Below, piece by piece: positions 52,401 through 60,551 of a stretch of 64,000 bases of DNA. The stretch spans positions 62,001-126,000 of the forward strand of contig CAZXKO010000078.1 of NCBI GenBank assembly GCA_964641665.1. The letters run 5' to 3'. Each line of letters starts with the position of its first letter. The first letter of the stretch is position 1. The position numbers and the translations under genes were made by a program. The stretch is from Gp1-AA133 sp964641665 (GTDB lineage: Bacteria; Acidobacteriota; Terriglobia; Terriglobales; Acidobacteriaceae). The notes beneath the pieces are model-generated. The model did not search any database and had not been told where the DNA came from. It worked only from the letters and a program-made list of their open reading frames with translations.

Positions 52401-52735
52401 GGTTACCCTCCGATCCGGCTGATGCTTCCGGCATCTGTTGAGGTGGGATGCTGGGGCGGCACGCGGTGATGCCTCACTCTTTCGTTCAAGACTTCCGCAG
52501 CAGAATTCTGAAACTTGTCTGAAAGCCAATGTTTATGCGGGTGCGCAACTTTTTTTGGGGAGTGGTGTTCGATCGTCAAACCATCGGAAGCAAAGCGGAA
52601 ACGCAGGGTCCCCTTCGACTTCGCTCAGGGCGGGTTCTCGATTCCGTTCGGCTAGCGCCTCACTGCACTCGGGATGACAGCGAGAAAAAGCGTTCCGCAT
52701 GCGCGCCCGCGCTGGCGGCGTTCTGTTAGACTTTC
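52401..52735. other. Intergenic stretch with a TTCGCTCAGG/GGATGACAGCGAG repeat
   Basis: About 335 bases between the divergent Gly/Tyr-repeat gene and the dehydrogenase gene. A dispersed repeat of the CCCTTCGACTTCGCTCAGGG type, with CACTCGGGATGACAGC, is at about 52606-52690. Promoters are expected but not identified. Confidence 0.5.
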
Positions 52736-53614
52736 TTGTTCTCACGACAGTCTGGAGCTGCGGGCATCGAGATCAAGCGGATCGGCGTGGTGGGCGCAGG
52801 CACCATGGGAAACGGGATTGCGCATGTCTGCGCGCGCAGCGGCTTCTCCGTGTTGCTGTGCGACGTGGAGCAACGATTTCTTGATCGCGCGCTCGATGTC
52901 ATCGCGAAGAATCTGGCGCGAGAGATGGCGAAGGGAAAGATTACGGCGGAACAGGAGGCGGCGGCCCTCGAGAAAATCAGCCCGGTACTCGACCGCGCCA
53001 AAATAGCAGATTGTGATTTTGTGGTGGAGGCGGCAACCGAGAAGTTTGAAGTTAAAAGCGAGATCTTTCGGGATCTCGATCGCATCGCCCGGTCTGAAGT
53101 AGTGCTGGCTTCGAATACTTCATCGATTTCGATCACCCGGCTGGCGGCTGTGACGAAGCGCCCGGAGCGGGTGATCGGCATGCACTTTTTCAATCCCGTG
53201 CCGGTGATGAAATTGGTGGAGGTGATCCGCGGGTTGGCAACCACGCAGGCCACATTCGAGACGGTGCGCGGCCTTGCGATCGCGATGGACAAGACTCCGG
53301 TGGAAGTCAACGACGCGCCCGGTTTTGTCTCCAACCGGGTGCTGATGCCACTGCTGAACGAGGCAATGTTCGCCGTGATGGAGGGCGTGGCGACGGCGCA
53401 GGCGGTTGACGAGGTCTTCAAGCTGGGGATGGCACATCCCATGGGCCCGCTGACGCTGGCCGATTTTATCGGGCTGGACGTGTGTCTGGATATCATGCGC
53501 GTGTTGTATGCAGGGCTCGGCGATCCGAAGTACCGGCCTTGTCCGCTGTTGATCAAGATGGTGGACGCCGGGTGGCTGGGACGGAAGAGCGGGCGAGGTT
53601 TCTACCAATACTGA
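52736..53614 (+). CDS. 3-hydroxyacyl-CoA dehydrogenase (3-hydroxybutyryl-CoA type)
   Basis: 292 residues if the TTG at 52736 is used. The Rossmann motif IGVVGAGTMGNGIAHVCARS comes early. FVVEAATEKFEVKSEIFRDL, LASNTSSISITRLAA and GMHFFNPVPVMKLVEVI contain the catalytic His (MHFFNP), and the C-terminal helical domain (DVCLDIMRVLY and GRKSGRGFYQY) is complete. It oxidises (S)-3-hydroxyacyl-CoA with NAD in fatty acid or butyrate metabolism. An alternative start is the ATC at 52766, which has GGAG eight bases upstream and would give the normal N-terminus IEIKRIGVVGAG. Confidence 0.93.
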   Translation: MFSRQSGAAGIEIKRIGVVGAGTMGNGIAHVCARSGFSVLLCDVEQRFLDRALDVIAKNLAREMAKGKITAEQEAAALEKISPVLDRAKIADCDFVVEAATEKFEVKSEIFRDLDRIARSEVVLASNTSSISITRLAAVTKRPERVIGMHFFNPVPVMKLVEVIRGLATTQATFETVRGLAIAMDKTPVEVNDAPGFVSNRVLMPLLNEAMFAVMEGVATAQAVDEVFKLGMAHPMGPLTLADFIGLDVCLDIMRVLYAGLGDPKYRPCPLLIKMVDAGWLGRKSGRGFYQY

Positions 53615-53669
53615 GCACGGAGTTGCAGGCCGGGGCGTTCGAAGCCCACCGATCTCGAAGTTATTACCG

Positions 53670-54053
53670 ATGACAACCGCTTGGGGGAAGGTGCTTCCGG
53701 ACGAGAGGCCGCGTGGCGAGCGCGACATCGGCTTCTACGTTTTCGCTGCCGCGGCCGGGTGTCTTGCCGGATGGGTGGACATCAGGGTCGGCGACCTGCT
53801 ATTGACGGCGCTGCTCGTGCTGGGCCCCGCTATGATCCTGGGAGTGATGCGGCCTACGAAGCCCTGGCGATGGGTGGCGATCGTGGGATCGTTCGTTCCC
53901 GTAGTGGAGCTGGCTGGATATGTCTTGCTTACCGCCAAGCCGTACCGAGCGCAAGTCTATGAGTCGTTTCTGGCCTTCTTGCCGGGAATCGCGGGGGCGT
54001 ACGGCGGCGCGCTCATGCGGAGGGCGATTCAGAACATCTTCTCGGGAGCGTAA
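53670..54053 (+). CDS. Small membrane protein of unknown function
   Basis: 127 residues with three to four hydrophobic segments (GFYVFAAAAGCLAGWV, LLLTALLVLGPAMILGVM, WVAIVGSFVPVVELAGYVLL, FLAFLPGIAGAYGGALM). I do not recognise a family. The start ATG 53670 has no clear ribosome site. Same strand as the dehydrogenase, 55 bases downstream of it, so it may be cotranscribed. Confidence 0.7.
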   Translation: MTTAWGKVLPDERPRGERDIGFYVFAAAAGCLAGWVDIRVGDLLLTALLVLGPAMILGVMRPTKPWRWVAIVGSFVPVVELAGYVLLTAKPYRAQVYESFLAFLPGIAGAYGGALMRRAIQNIFSGA

Positions 54054-54182
54054 GTCGCTGCTGCAAGCCAGACGGGACATCCCAGGTTTCGCTCAGGTTC
54101 GCGGCAGCGATAGGCACCAAGGTCTCGGCTAACCAGAAAGTTACTCCCGGTTCCACAGGAAGTACGCGTATCCTGCGAATAT

Positions 54183-54986
54183 ATGGGTGTGTCGGTGTCG
54201 GTGCTGGCCAGCGGCAGCCGCGGCAACAGCGCCGTCGTGCAGACTTCGAAAACGAAGATTCTGGTGGACGCAGGGATTTCCTGCCGGGAAACCTTCAAGC
54301 GATTGAAGGTTCTGGAGGAAGATCCGCGCTCGCTTTCTGCCATCCTCGTCACCCACGAACATTCCGACCACGTCTATGGCCTGCTGACCCTAGCAAGAAA
54401 GTTAAGGGTTCCCGTTTTTATGACCGGAGCGACGCATCAAACCTGGGCGAAGGCTCTGCGCGACGAGAACGGGATCAGGCCGAAGCTGGAGAGGCTGGAG
54501 AACTTTGCCTCGGGGCGGAGTTTTCAAATCGGCGATATTGCGGTGACTCCGTTCACGATTCCACACGACGCAGCCGATCCGGTCGGGTTCACGTTTCGAG
54601 CGGAAGGCGTGAAGATCGGGTTTGCCACGGATCTGGGCTACGTGCCGGCCAGCGTGCGCGATCATCTGCAGCGCTGCGAGGTGCTGGTGATGGAGTCCAA
54701 TCACGATGTGGAGATGTTGCGGGTGGGGCCGTATCCCTGGTCGGTAAAGCAGCGGGTGATGAGCCGGGTGGGGCACCTGTCGAACGACGCACTCGCGCAA
54801 TTCTTCAGCAGCGACTATGATGGAGAGGCGGCTTACGTGGTTCTGGCGCACCTCTCTGAGCACAACAATCATCCCGAACTGGCCCGGGGAGCGGCGGAAA
54901 AGGCTCTGGGGCCCCGCCAGACATTGCTCCGCAACCGCGTGATGCTGGCTTCACAGACCGAACCGTTGGAGCCCATCCGCCTGTAG
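54183..54986 (+). CDS. MBL-fold metallo-hydrolase (YycJ/WalJ-like)
   Basis: 267 residues. The N-terminus MGVSVSVLASGSRGNSAVV and the metal motif THEHSDHVYG (His58, His60, Asp62, His63) mark the YycJ/WalJ group. Other conserved metal ligands follow (FTIPHDAADPVGF, ESNHDVEML). WalJ-type proteins act on DNA ends or link to WalKR signalling in Firmicutes; the role here is not shown. No Shine-Dalgarno is visible before ATG 54183. Adjacent to a zinc-finger membrane gene, 10 bases downstream. Confidence 0.9.
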   Translation: MGVSVSVLASGSRGNSAVVQTSKTKILVDAGISCRETFKRLKVLEEDPRSLSAILVTHEHSDHVYGLLTLARKLRVPVFMTGATHQTWAKALRDENGIRPKLERLENFASGRSFQIGDIAVTPFTIPHDAADPVGFTFRAEGVKIGFATDLGYVPASVRDHLQRCEVLVMESNHDVEMLRVGPYPWSVKQRVMSRVGHLSNDALAQFFSSDYDGEAAYVVLAHLSEHNNHPELARGAAEKALGPRQTLLRNRVMLASQTEPLEPIRL

Positions 54987-54996
54987 TCACTTTTGT

Positions 54997-55437
54997 ATGA
55001 GCCAATGCGTCGATCCCCTCGTCGGCAAAATTCTGGCTGGCTGGCGCTATGACATTTCCGGGCTGGCGCCGGAAATGCGCGAGGATTACGAGCACCACTT
55101 TACGGCCTGTGAGCATTGCCGCAGCCGACAGAGAATTCACCGCATTATTGATGTGTCGCTGATCGTGCTGGCTTCGGTATCGGCGGGAGTGTTCCTGCTG
55201 GCTTTCGGGGTGATCCTGCACTTTGCCCCGCGGCATGCACTTTTGCTGGAGCTAGCGGCGCTCACCGGGTTTGGGCTTTCGGCGCTGCTGTGGCTTATCG
55301 TCGCGGTGGCAACGCCTGCGCCGATGACCGTGGTGGACGTGGCCCGCATCGGGGCACGGCGGGTGCATGATCGCCTGCCCGCCGAGATTCGGGAGCGGCT
55401 GCCGGAAGATCTGCGGCTGAAGATTACCGGGTCATGA
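54997..55437 (+). CDS. Membrane protein with N-terminal zinc-finger-like motif
   Basis: 146 residues. An HxxxCxxC arrangement (HHFTACEHCRSRQ, residues about 29-41) resembles an anti-sigma zinc finger. It is followed by two membrane helices (IDVSLIVLASVSAGVFLLAF, LELAALTGFGLSALLWLIVA) and a Leu/Arg-rich cytoplasmic tail. Anti-sigma-like or sensor functions are possible. No sigma factor gene is adjacent. It starts 10 bases after the metallo-hydrolase stop codon. Confidence 0.75.
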   Translation: MSQCVDPLVGKILAGWRYDISGLAPEMREDYEHHFTACEHCRSRQRIHRIIDVSLIVLASVSAGVFLLAFGVILHFAPRHALLLELAALTGFGLSALLWLIVAVATPAPMTVVDVARIGARRVHDRLPAEIRERLPEDLRLKITGS

Positions 55438-55493
55438 TTTCGTCCTCGAGAACTGTAACTTCTCGACCCATCAGCGCATCGCATAAGTCTGGG

Positions 55494-55841
55494 ATGAGTG
55501 ACTTCCTCAAGTATCTGACCTTGGTTTTGCTGGCCACAGTAAGTGTCAGCGCCATCACCGTGCCGATTTTGCCTGTGACAGCTGCCCCCGACGCGCAGCC
55601 CGCAGGCTGCCACCAGCACCGCCAGAAGCTTCCCAGTCATCAACCGCCTAACTACGTCTGTTGTCTGGCGGGGCATGATTCCGCAGTTCCTCAGGCGGCG
55701 TTTGCTCCTCGCCTCGTATTCGAGAAGACGGCGAGCTTTGAGCTTTGCGCCCCTTTAGTCCAGATTGCCGCCCTTGGTGTTGTTGAGCACTTACCCTTCT
55801 CTTCCGGCGACCCACCCGGGACAGCCCCGCTGCGAATCTGA
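55494..55841 (+). CDS. Small secreted Cys/His-rich protein (possible metal-handling)
   Basis: 115 residues from ATG 55494. The signal peptide is LTLVLLATVSVSAITVPILP with processing near VTAAPD. The mature part has CHQHRQKLPSHQPPNYVCCL and AGHDSAVPQA, a Cys/His distribution like small periplasmic copper- or metal-associated proteins of the DUF2946 type. That comparison is from memory. It sits 89 bases upstream of the His/Met-rich outer-membrane gene, which supports a shared metal role. Confidence 0.65.
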   Translation: MSDFLKYLTLVLLATVSVSAITVPILPVTAAPDAQPAGCHQHRQKLPSHQPPNYVCCLAGHDSAVPQAAFAPRLVFEKTASFELCAPLVQIAALGVVEHLPFSSGDPPGTAPLRI

Positions 55842-55930
55842 TTTCCGCCTCTCGTTGAAACGGCGTGCTCCGGACTTCACGGAACGCGCTCAGAGCTGTG
55901 TGCATTCTCCACTTAGACGGAGGAGTACTC

Positions 55931-57238
55931 TTGCGAGCAGTGCTTTCGCAACTTTGGTTGATCGGGCTATTAGCCGGTCTATCCCTCGCCCAGGAATCGG
56001 ACAACAACATGGCCGGGCACGACCATTCCGGTCACGATATGCAAAACATGCCTGGGATGGAAATGTCTGCGGGTACTCCAGACTGGATGCCTTCCATGCA
56101 TGCTGGCTCGGGCACGGCCTGGGAGCCGGCGTCGGTGCCGGGGCATATGTGGATGACCTGGCGTGGCGGGTGGAACCTGATGGCGCACGGAGTGGTCTTT
56201 CTTACCTATAACCAGCAGGGCGGACCGCGCGGTGTGGGCAAGGCCGAGTCGGTCAACTGGCTGATGTTCATGGAGCAGCACAAGCTCGGCAGGGGAAGTC
56301 TGCTGTTCCGGGAGATGCTTTCCGCAGAGTCGCTGACTTCGCCGCATCCGGGCTTCCCACAGATTTTTCAGACGGGCGAGACCTACCATGGCGCACCGCT
56401 GGTCGATCACCAGCATCCACACAACGTATTTGCTGAACTGTCAGCGTACTACTCGCTACCCATTGCAAGGAACTTTTCGTGGGAACTGTACGGCGGGCCG
56501 TCCGCGGAGCCAGCGCTGGGTCCGGTGGTGTACCTGCATCGAGCATCTGCTTCGGAATTGCCGGCTGCGCCGCTAGGGCATCATCTGCAGGACTCGACAC
56601 ACACCAGCTTTGGTGTGGTGACAACGGGCGTGGTGGTCAGCCACTTCAAGATCGAAGGCTCGGTCTTCAACGGGCGCGAACCGAATGAAGAACGGTGGAG
56701 CATCCAGCCGGCAGCGCTGGATTCGTGGTCAGCGCGTGCCAGCGCGGCCCTGTCGCGCAACTGGGTGGCGCAATACAGCTTGGGGAAGCTAATTCATCCC
56801 GAGGCCTTGGAGCCGGGGAATGAAAAACGCCAATCGGCGTCGCTTGAATACAACCGGCAGTTCCGGGAGGGAAACTGGGCAACGAGCGTGGTCTGGGGGC
56901 GCAAGCGCAAGGACGAAACGGCGACCACTCTAAACAGCTACCTGGTGGAATCGACAGTGAATTTCATGCGCAGCAATTACGCGTACTCGCGGCTTGAGCT
57001 GGTCGACAAGGACGAGCTGTTTCCGCAAGCGGCGGTGCATCCGGCGTATCGCATCGGTGGCTACACGTTCGGGGGAGTGCGTGACCTTCTGCAGAGTCGT
57101 GCATGGCAGTTTGGCCTGGGAGCGGACGTGACTTTCTATTCCAAGCCGGCCGTACTGGACCCTTCCTATGGAACAAACCCGGTGTCGTTCCGCGTGTTCC
57201 TGCGCTTGCGGCCGAGTTTGAGCGAACATCGACACTGA
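55931..57238 (+). CDS. Outer-membrane protein with His/Met-rich N-terminus (possible copper tolerance)
   Basis: 435 residues from a TTG at 55931, which has GGAGGAG five bases upstream. An earlier ATG lacks this. Signal peptide: SQLWLIGLLAGLSLAQ. Right after it comes a metal-binding stretch, MAGHDHSGHDMQNMPGMEM. The rest contains repeated beta-hairpin-like segments (HGVVFLTYNQQGG, FGVVTTGVVVSHFKIEGSVF) typical of a beta-barrel. The His/Met pattern is like CopB/PcoB proteins, which are outer-membrane components of copper resistance. No copper oxidase or P-type ATPase is in the window, so the assignment is an inference. Confidence 0.75.
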   Translation: MRAVLSQLWLIGLLAGLSLAQESDNNMAGHDHSGHDMQNMPGMEMSAGTPDWMPSMHAGSGTAWEPASVPGHMWMTWRGGWNLMAHGVVFLTYNQQGGPRGVGKAESVNWLMFMEQHKLGRGSLLFREMLSAESLTSPHPGFPQIFQTGETYHGAPLVDHQHPHNVFAELSAYYSLPIARNFSWELYGGPSAEPALGPVVYLHRASASELPAAPLGHHLQDSTHTSFGVVTTGVVVSHFKIEGSVFNGREPNEERWSIQPAALDSWSARASAALSRNWVAQYSLGKLIHPEALEPGNEKRQSASLEYNRQFREGNWATSVVWGRKRKDETATTLNSYLVESTVNFMRSNYAYSRLELVDKDELFPQAAVHPAYRIGGYTFGGVRDLLQSRAWQFGLGADVTFYSKPAVLDPSYGTNPVSFRVFLRLRPSLSEHRH

Positions 57239-57353
57239 CCAGCGATCAAACGCGATGAGCGAACCGTTCGACGCATTTGTCGTGCTCGGAGCTGTTGCCA
57301 AATGCGACACTGGCGTAAGATTTCGACGGGGGGCTGTCTCAATTTCAGGCAGA

Positions 57354-57779
57354 ATGTCGGTAATGGAATCTGCGATCAAGGTTATCCGCGCAGTTCAGAT
57401 CGCAATGTTGGTGAGTGTAGTTCTGTACGTGGCGGTTGGCGAGGGCGTCGGGTCGGTTCCGCGATTTAATAACCCAGTGCTGTTTTACGTGCTGTCGCTG
57501 GTGACGATCACGATTGTAGGCGTGATTCTCGTGGTGCGGCGCACGCTTGTGCTGCAATCGGCTGCCACGCTGGCTACCCGTCCGAACGATACCGCAACCC
57601 TGAACCGCTGGCGGGCAGGCCACATCATGACCTACGCCCTGTCGGAGGCGATCGCTATTTTTGGACTAGTTCTGCGGCTGATCGGGTTCTCCCTCTCGCA
57701 AGTGGCTTATTTCTACATCGCTGGCTTTATCCTGCTGCTGTTCTTCGGGCCACGCCGTCCTGTCGGCCAAGCTAGCTAG
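57354..57779 (+). CDS. Membrane protein of unknown function, four helices
   Basis: 141 residues from ATG 57354 (MSVMESAIKVIRAV). A further ATG three codons later is an alternative, and an in-frame upstream extension to 57255 is polar and rejected. Helices at about 10-26, 37-56, 84-104 and 110-129 are visible (VQIAMLVSVVLYVAVGEGV, VLFYVLSLVTITIVGVILVV, ALSEAIAIFGLVLRLIGFSL, YFYIAGFILLLFFG). I do not recognise a family. It lies 43 bases before map. Confidence 0.75.
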   Translation: MSVMESAIKVIRAVQIAMLVSVVLYVAVGEGVGSVPRFNNPVLFYVLSLVTITIVGVILVVRRTLVLQSAATLATRPNDTATLNRWRAGHIMTYALSEAIAIFGLVLRLIGFSLSQVAYFYIAGFILLLFFGPRRPVGQAS

Positions 57780-57822
57780 CCAGCACCACGCATTTTTCGT
57801 AGGATCCTCTGAGGAGAACTGC

Positions 57823-58563
57823 ATGTCGATTACGGGTCCCGAGGAACTGGAGGCTCTGCGGGCGGCGGGGGTGGTGGTTCGCCGTGTGCTTGAGGCCATG
57901 AAGCGGCAGGCGAAAGCAGGGATCACAACCGGAGAACTCGACGCCATCGGCGCACAGGTGATTGAGGAGAACGGTGCGCGGTCGGCTCCGGCGATGGTCT
58001 ACAAGTTTCCCGGCTCGAACTGCATCAGCATCAATGAGGAGGCGGTGCACGGGATCCCGGGCGATCGCTCTTTACGCGACGGGGACCTGCTGAAACTTGA
58101 CGTTACAGTGGAGAAAAACGGCTTCATGGCAGATGCGGCGGAGAGCGTAGCCGTGGGAGCAGTTTCTGAAGAAGCCGAGCGTTTGATCGCATGCTCGCGG
58201 CGTGCGTTCGAGAGGGCGATGCTGGTGGCGCGGGCGGGCTTCCGGATTTGCGAAATCGGGCGCGCGGTGGAGCGGGAAGTGCGCCGCGCGGGGTTCTCTG
58301 TGATCCGGGAACTGGGCGGGCATGGCATCGGGCGGACGATTCACGAAGAGCCGCGCATCCCCAACTATGCCGACCCGCATGCCCAGCAGATCCTGACGGA
58401 GGGCATGGTGATTACGGTGGAGCCCATCATCGCGGCGGGCTCTGGACGCACACTATTGGCGGCAGATGGCTGGACCATGAAGACTGCCGATCGCAGACCC
58501 TCAGCGCACTACGAGCACACACTTGTCATCCGGAAGGGTGCCCCGATGCTGTTGACGGCGTGA
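57823..58563 (+). CDS. map: Methionine aminopeptidase type I
   Basis: 246 residues from ATG 57823, with GAGGAG upstream. The five metal ligands fit the type-I enzyme: Asp93, Asp104, His167, Glu200 and Glu231, each shifted by four residues relative to the E. coli enzyme. GHGIG and VEPII are clear. It removes N-terminal methionine from nascent proteins in the cytoplasm. No long extension is present. Same strand as the preceding membrane gene. Confidence 0.97.
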   Translation: MSITGPEELEALRAAGVVVRRVLEAMKRQAKAGITTGELDAIGAQVIEENGARSAPAMVYKFPGSNCISINEEAVHGIPGDRSLRDGDLLKLDVTVEKNGFMADAAESVAVGAVSEEAERLIACSRRAFERAMLVARAGFRICEIGRAVEREVRRAGFSVIRELGGHGIGRTIHEEPRIPNYADPHAQQILTEGMVITVEPIIAAGSGRTLLAADGWTMKTADRRPSAHYEHTLVIRKGAPMLLTA

Positions 58564-58625
58564 AGGGGGAGCGCGGAGTTGGAATGCAAGTCGAAGAAGC
58601 TGTTTGAATTCCGCCTGCGGCTCAT

Positions 58626-58643
58626 ATAGCACAAGTGTGCTAT
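58626..58643. promoter_or_regulatory. 18-bp inverted repeat, candidate operator
   Basis: ATAGCACA-AG-TGTGCTAT: 8-base half-sites in perfect symmetry, 19 bases upstream of the -35 box of the following promoter. It probably binds a dimeric regulator of the BNR-repeat gene. No regulator gene is adjacent. Confidence 0.6.
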
Positions 58644-58662
58644 CTCGTTTTGTTGCAATTGG

Positions 58663-58691
58663 TTGACGCCGTCCAGGTTTCCAGATAAAGT
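58663..58691 (+). promoter_or_regulatory. Candidate promoter for the BNR-repeat gene at 58727
   Basis: TTGACG (58663-58668), 17-base spacer, TAAAGT (58686-58691). The gene start follows 35 bases later. Confidence 0.5.
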
Positions 58692-58726
58692 CAAAATTCT
58701 GCAGCGCCTGCTGCTGAGGAAGTAGA

Positions 58727-60010
58727 TTGCCTCACCGTTTTCAACGTTGGTTTCCCGTCTTCGCGTTGGTGTCGGCGCTGCTGTCTGTGCCGGGCACGGC
58801 GGCCGGGCTGGGGTTCACGCCACAGGCGCGTGTGGGGCTGCGCCTGGGGGATCAGTGGGAGCCGGCGATCGCGGCCGACGGCTACGGCCACGTCTACGTT
58901 CTGTATCCGCAATACATCCAGATTCCGGGATGCACGACCTGCCCCGTTCCAATGATGATCCTGGTGGAGAGCGCCGATAACGGCGCCACCTGGAAGGGCG
59001 AGCGCAAGATTGCCCCGCGAGGCTCGGCGCAGTTTGACGCGCAGATCGTGATCGATCCGGTGGACCGGCGGACGGTCTACGCAGCCTGGCTGGAGAACGA
59101 CAAGCGGGACATCGTGATGGCGCGGTCAGTCGACTTCGGGCTGACTTGGGCGGTGGTGGTGGCGACACGCACCGAGACCGAAGCCGACAAACCGGTGCTT
59201 AGCGTGCGCGGACTCGACGTCTATGTGGCGTACAACCGGGCGTCGAAGGTCTGGGTAGCGGCTTCGCATGACGGCGGGAACTCCTTCACGCCAGTGAACC
59301 TGAATAACACGGATGGCATGGGTTGGTCCCAGGCGGGTGGCGCCACCATCGACCCCGCCGGGAACGCCTATCTCTCGTGGGCGGGGTACACGCGCAGTGC
59401 GACAGGCCAGGGGCCGGTGGATTTGTACGTGAGCCGGTCGCCGGATGGCGGCAAGAACTGGACGACGGTGTTGCAGGATGTGTCGGGCGCTCCGCCCGAG
59501 TGCGCAACCAACGAATGCGGGTGGGCTTACCTGGGCGCGCAGATTTCTGTGACATCAGACGCCGCCGGGACGATCTACGCTCTGTGGAACGCGGGTCCGA
59601 TCAACAAGGGCGCGGAGAGGATTTACTTTTCGTCGTCGACTACCGGTGGCCTAACGTGGTCGCCGAAGACTGACGTGTCGACGGCCGGTTATGGAGTGAC
59701 ACACGCGTTTCCCACGATTGTGGCGGGCATGGCGGGTGACGTCCGCATCGCCTGGATGGACACTCGGCACAACCCGCTATGGAATACCTATTACCGCAGC
59801 TCAACCAACGGGGGCGCGACCTGGTCGGCTGAGACGCAACTCTCCAGCTTTACGCCCGGATATGCCTACATTGAACCCCGAGGCTTCAAGTTTCCCTTCG
59901 GCGATTACTTCGAAATGGACATCGATAACCACGGTGACACCCAAGCGGTGTGGGGTGAAGGGTTAACCTACGAGTCGCCAGGTAGTATCTGGTACAGCAG
60001 CGGCCGATAG
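58727..60010 (+). CDS. Secreted BNR/Asp-box repeat protein (second copy)
   Basis: 427 residues from TTG 58727, which has AGGAAG upstream at normal spacing; no ATG precedes the signal peptide (FPVFALVSALLSVPGTAA). Asp-box-like motifs: SADNGATW, SVDFGLTW, SHDGGNSF, SPDGGKNW and SSTNGGATW. A six-bladed sialidase-like propeller without an assignable sugar-cleavage triad. A palindrome and promoter upstream suggest regulation. Distant relative of the protein at 15618. Confidence 0.85.
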   Translation: MPHRFQRWFPVFALVSALLSVPGTAAGLGFTPQARVGLRLGDQWEPAIAADGYGHVYVLYPQYIQIPGCTTCPVPMMILVESADNGATWKGERKIAPRGSAQFDAQIVIDPVDRRTVYAAWLENDKRDIVMARSVDFGLTWAVVVATRTETEADKPVLSVRGLDVYVAYNRASKVWVAASHDGGNSFTPVNLNNTDGMGWSQAGGATIDPAGNAYLSWAGYTRSATGQGPVDLYVSRSPDGGKNWTTVLQDVSGAPPECATNECGWAYLGAQISVTSDAAGTIYALWNAGPINKGAERIYFSSSTTGGLTWSPKTDVSTAGYGVTHAFPTIVAGMAGDVRIAWMDTRHNPLWNTYYRSSTNGGATWSAETQLSSFTPGYAYIEPRGFKFPFGDYFEMDIDNHGDTQAVWGEGLTYESPGSIWYSSGR

Positions 60011-60066
60011 TGCATTCTTCCTTTCTCCGTCTTTACCTGAGTTAACGACGGAGTAAAGGGGGACAC

Positions 60067-60498
60067 ATGATTTTCATGTGCGTGAGCCTGTGGGCGGTCC
60101 TGGGGGCGGCGGCGGCCACGATGGTGATCGGGTTCCTGTGGTATTCGCCGTTTCTGTTCGGAAAGCCCTGGATGGTGCTGATGGGCTACGACCCGAACGA
60201 TAAAGCCAAAATTGCGGAGATGCAGAAGAAGGCGGGGCCGCTCTACGGCATCTCGATGCTCGCCAGCCTGCTGTCGGCCTTCGTGCTCGGAAAAATCATT
60301 TACAACCTGGCCATTGCGACCTGGCCCTATGGCATGAAAGTTGGTTTTGCGGTGTGGGCGGCGTTTGTCGCGACGGTTCAGTTGACCGACACGCTGTTTG
60401 GGAAGCGTCCCTTCAAATTGTTTCTGATCAATACGGGGTACCAACTAGCTTGCTACTTGGTCATGGGGGCGATTCTGGGGCAGTGGGTGGGATGCTGA
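60067..60498 (+). CDS. DUF1761 domain-containing membrane protein
   Basis: 143 residues. Four membrane helices: WAVLGAAAATMVIGFLWYSP (with the conserved WYSPFLFGKPWMVLMG), ISMLASLLSAFVLGKIIYNL, VGFAVWAAFVATVQLTDTLF and YQLACYLVMGAILGQWVG. The WYSP...KPW and TDTLF...R patterns match DUF1761. Function is unknown. It has a GGGGG purine run before ATG 60067. Convergent with pyrD after about 50 bases. Confidence 0.9.
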   Translation: MIFMCVSLWAVLGAAAATMVIGFLWYSPFLFGKPWMVLMGYDPNDKAKIAEMQKKAGPLYGISMLASLLSAFVLGKIIYNLAIATWPYGMKVGFAVWAAFVATVQLTDTLFGKRPFKLFLINTGYQLACYLVMGAILGQWVGC

Positions 60499-60551
60499 AC
60501 GATACCTTCGCGCATTTTGATCTTGATGGCGAGCGAGGGGCATGCCTGGCC

